A stretch of DNA of 26,380 bases, from contig JBECKQ010000233.1 of the NCBI GenBank assembly GCA_040235375.1, positions 1 to 26,380 of the forward strand. Direction: 5' to 3'. Under the pieces are notes generated by a model. The model did not search any database. It was given only the letters and a program-made list of their open reading frames with translations, and was not told the origin of the DNA. Positions 24,814 through 26,380 of this stretch are shown here, in pieces. Source of the stretch: JBECKQ01 sp040235375 (lineage in GTDB: Bacteria; Planctomycetota; Phycisphaerae; UBA1845). Position numbers and translations under genes: made by a program. Within the stretch, counting starts at the first letter, position 1. Each line of letters starts with the position of its first letter.

Positions 24814-26380
24814 GTCGTTTTTCTCCTTCCACGTCGAAATGGCTTTCTTTCACGAACCGGAGAACCGGCCGTAATCCTGCCCGGTTGGCCTCACTCGACG
24901 GACAAAGGAGGTGAGTCCTGCGGATTGGGAATGACGATCGTGAACCGGAACTACTCGCATTCCCGGCGGACCTGCGAACAGCGCGCCTGCGCGTCTGGAG
25001 GACGATCGGACGCCGAATCAGGCGTCTAAGCGCATCGGGTCATGCACGCACATGCTCTACCGGCGAGCCTGGGCACGGACCAGCGGTGCATTCGACAATG
25101 ACGCCGGCCTGCCCCTTCCGGCCGGCACATGGCATGCGCAGCCGTCCCTTCATTCGGGTTCGAGTATCCAGCATGTCGGTCAGTCCGCTTTTTCCGCGAA
25201 GAACCTCGCCCTCCTACGCGAGGGAGTATGGCGCTGGGCGGCGCCAACCACCGGACTAACGACGTGGGCGAAAGTCAGAACAAATACCTGTCGCACGAGC
25301 CTCGCGCGTTTTTGTCTCCTTTACGAGCGGCCGAAACCGTTCGTCCAACGGGTCCACTCAGCCAACATGTAATCGTTGCAGTCATCAGACATGCCTGGCG
25401 GCCGATCGGTCAGCCGCACTTCTGTGACCGTGCTGGCCACGATGAGTGGGTGAACGCTCAATGACGTCGTGCGAATATCAAGTGACAACGGTTGACACTT
25501 TTCGGCGTTCGATCCGCAGTGTATCAACCACTATTCCACGATGCAATAGTCTTTCCATGCAAAAACGCGCATGACGACGACATGATGGTTTCACCTTAGG
25601 GGCTCTACGTACAACCTGGTAGGGAACTGCCTCGGCAGCCCGAGTGAAGACCTGCTTGAATCCTGTAGACGACAGGAACGCATCGGTCATGTGCAGCGGC
25701 TTCTGAACTTGCGGTTTTGCAGACACAAACGCAAACAACGGCCCGAAGCCAACTGCACAATTCATGGAAAACCCTTGGCGACCTCAGCAATAGCCCCGTC
25801 CACGTCACCCCCCCGGCTGACTGCCCCGGATCGCTCAGCACTTTACACAGACTCCGTCAGTTGGCGTCGATGCACCTTCGGGGGGACAGTGCGGACGATG
25901 CCACGACGCCACAGTCGAGTCGACCATACCCTGACAGCGTCGCCGATCATCCGTGCTGGCAATAACGCGATTGCGCTGACCGACCGGTGCTGCTTCGCCG
26001 CTCGGTGTCTTCAAGAGAAGGACGTTGGTTGCTTAACGCGTCGCCCATGTAAGCCCGGAAGCGCAGAGCGCCACAGGACCAGCGCAGCATGGCTGCTGCT
26101 TCATGGAGACCGGCTGACGACTGAAGTCAGGATTGCCGCCGTGCCCCGGTCGTCGTTCAAGACGCGGCAACCTGTGATGGGAAAACGCTCAAGAGGGCGA
26201 GATCATGCGAATGACGATGGGTGAGCAAGACAGCAGTGAGTTCAGCTTAGTGTCAGCGCGAAGTGAGGGGCGTGCCAGGCTCGCACAGTTCCACGTTGTT
26301 CTATTGCCGGGTGGCTTAGAGCACGCATACAAGTGACTGATCCACAGGCTGATGGGTACCTGTGCCAGGTCGTATTGTGC
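24814..26380. other. 1.6-kb stretch with no supported gene
   Basis: Short ORFs occur on both strands but none shows a recognisable domain, secretion signal or convincing start. The first 200 bases must include the upstream control region of gene 9. They contain a cluster of GAACCGG heptamers and, on the plus strand at 24904-24914, an 11-base perfect Shine-Dalgarno match not followed by a properly spaced start. No RNA gene, CRISPR or transposase was recognised. Confidence 0.5.
24854..24948. promoter_or_regulatory. GAACCGG heptamer cluster upstream of gene 9
   Basis: GAACCGG occurs at 24854-24860, 24862-24868 and 24942-24948. The inverted sequence CCGGTT at 24881-24886 forms a 6-bp inverted repeat with AACCGG at 24863-24868. 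The cluster starts about 40 nt before the gene 9 ATG, a sensible place for an operator. No regulator is encoded in the window to test this against. Confidence 0.3.

Noticed and set aside
23470..25029. 519-codon plus-strand ORF
   Set aside because: Antisense shadow of the gene 9 repeats, with no domain, signal peptide or ribosome binding site.
25478..25765. 95-codon minus-strand ORF
   Set aside because: No Shine-Dalgarno sequence and no recognisable domain; overlaps other equally weak frames.
25878..25893. GGGGGGACAGTGCGGA as a possible insertion-sequence end
   Set aside because: It recalls sequences near some transposases, but no inverted partner or transposase is present.
25691..26224. 177-codon plus-strand ORF in the right-hand gap
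   Set aside because: GTG start without a binding site; Arg/Ser/Thr-rich sequence with no motif. Not enough to call a gene.

Overview
The window looks like a GC-rich accessory region from a bacterium that secretes very large modular proteins. Planctomycetota (Phycisphaerae-like) is my best guess, from the mix of dockerin EF-hands with a Cys-Leu-x-Gly-Pro linker, cohesin-like modules, lamin-tail domains, a CHRD domain and cysteine-rich DG/CNG repeats. This assignment is inference: no ribosomal or other phylogenetic marker is present apart from a truncated tRNA.

Layout: the 3' part of a tRNA-Gly lies at 1-38 (+), followed by about 500 bases with no convincing gene. From 540 to 24813 every supported gene is on the minus strand. 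In transcription order they are: gene 9 (24813-21736, four tandem copies of an unnamed beta-rich domain plus dockerin); gene 8 (21608-15975, a GH116-type glycosidase embedded in accessory modules); gene 7 (15680-11760, beta-propeller plus beta-helix, then a dockerin-like and a cohesin-like module); gene 6 (11649-10660, cohesin-like plus cysteine-rich dockerin-like); gene 5 (10503-7438, two cohesin-like modules and a 186-bp tandem repeat); gene 4 (7297-6494) and gene 3 (6354-5131), both cohesin-like plus dockerin; gene 2 (4988-3837, unnamed domain plus dockerin); and gene 1 (3830-540, CHRD, lamin-tail, cohesin-like, cadherin-like, lamin-tail, dockerin). Genes 2 and 1 are 6 bp apart; the other gaps are 110-294 bp, and several hold GC-rich hairpins. 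The last 1.6 kb (24814-26380) holds no gene I can support.

All nine products have a hydrophobic N-terminal segment consistent with export and all carry EF-hand-type repeats near the C-terminus. Five carry cohesin-like modules and four of those also carry a canonical dockerin or dockerin-like module on the same chain. Inference: this is a paralogous, module-shuffling cluster that may build a cohesin/dockerin-type extracellular or surface assembly, with gene 8 as its clearest enzyme. The parts that look undescribed to me are (a) the VDIG/RWLDG/TYGQ domain (six copies in three proteins), (b) the LTEESFH domain (two proteins), (c) the GTGDFG dockerin-like module with cysteine insertion and a CxxCxxC end (three proteins), and (d) a lamin-tail domain in gene 1 that appears to be split by an inserted cohesin cassette. 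No database search was possible, so novelty is unverified.
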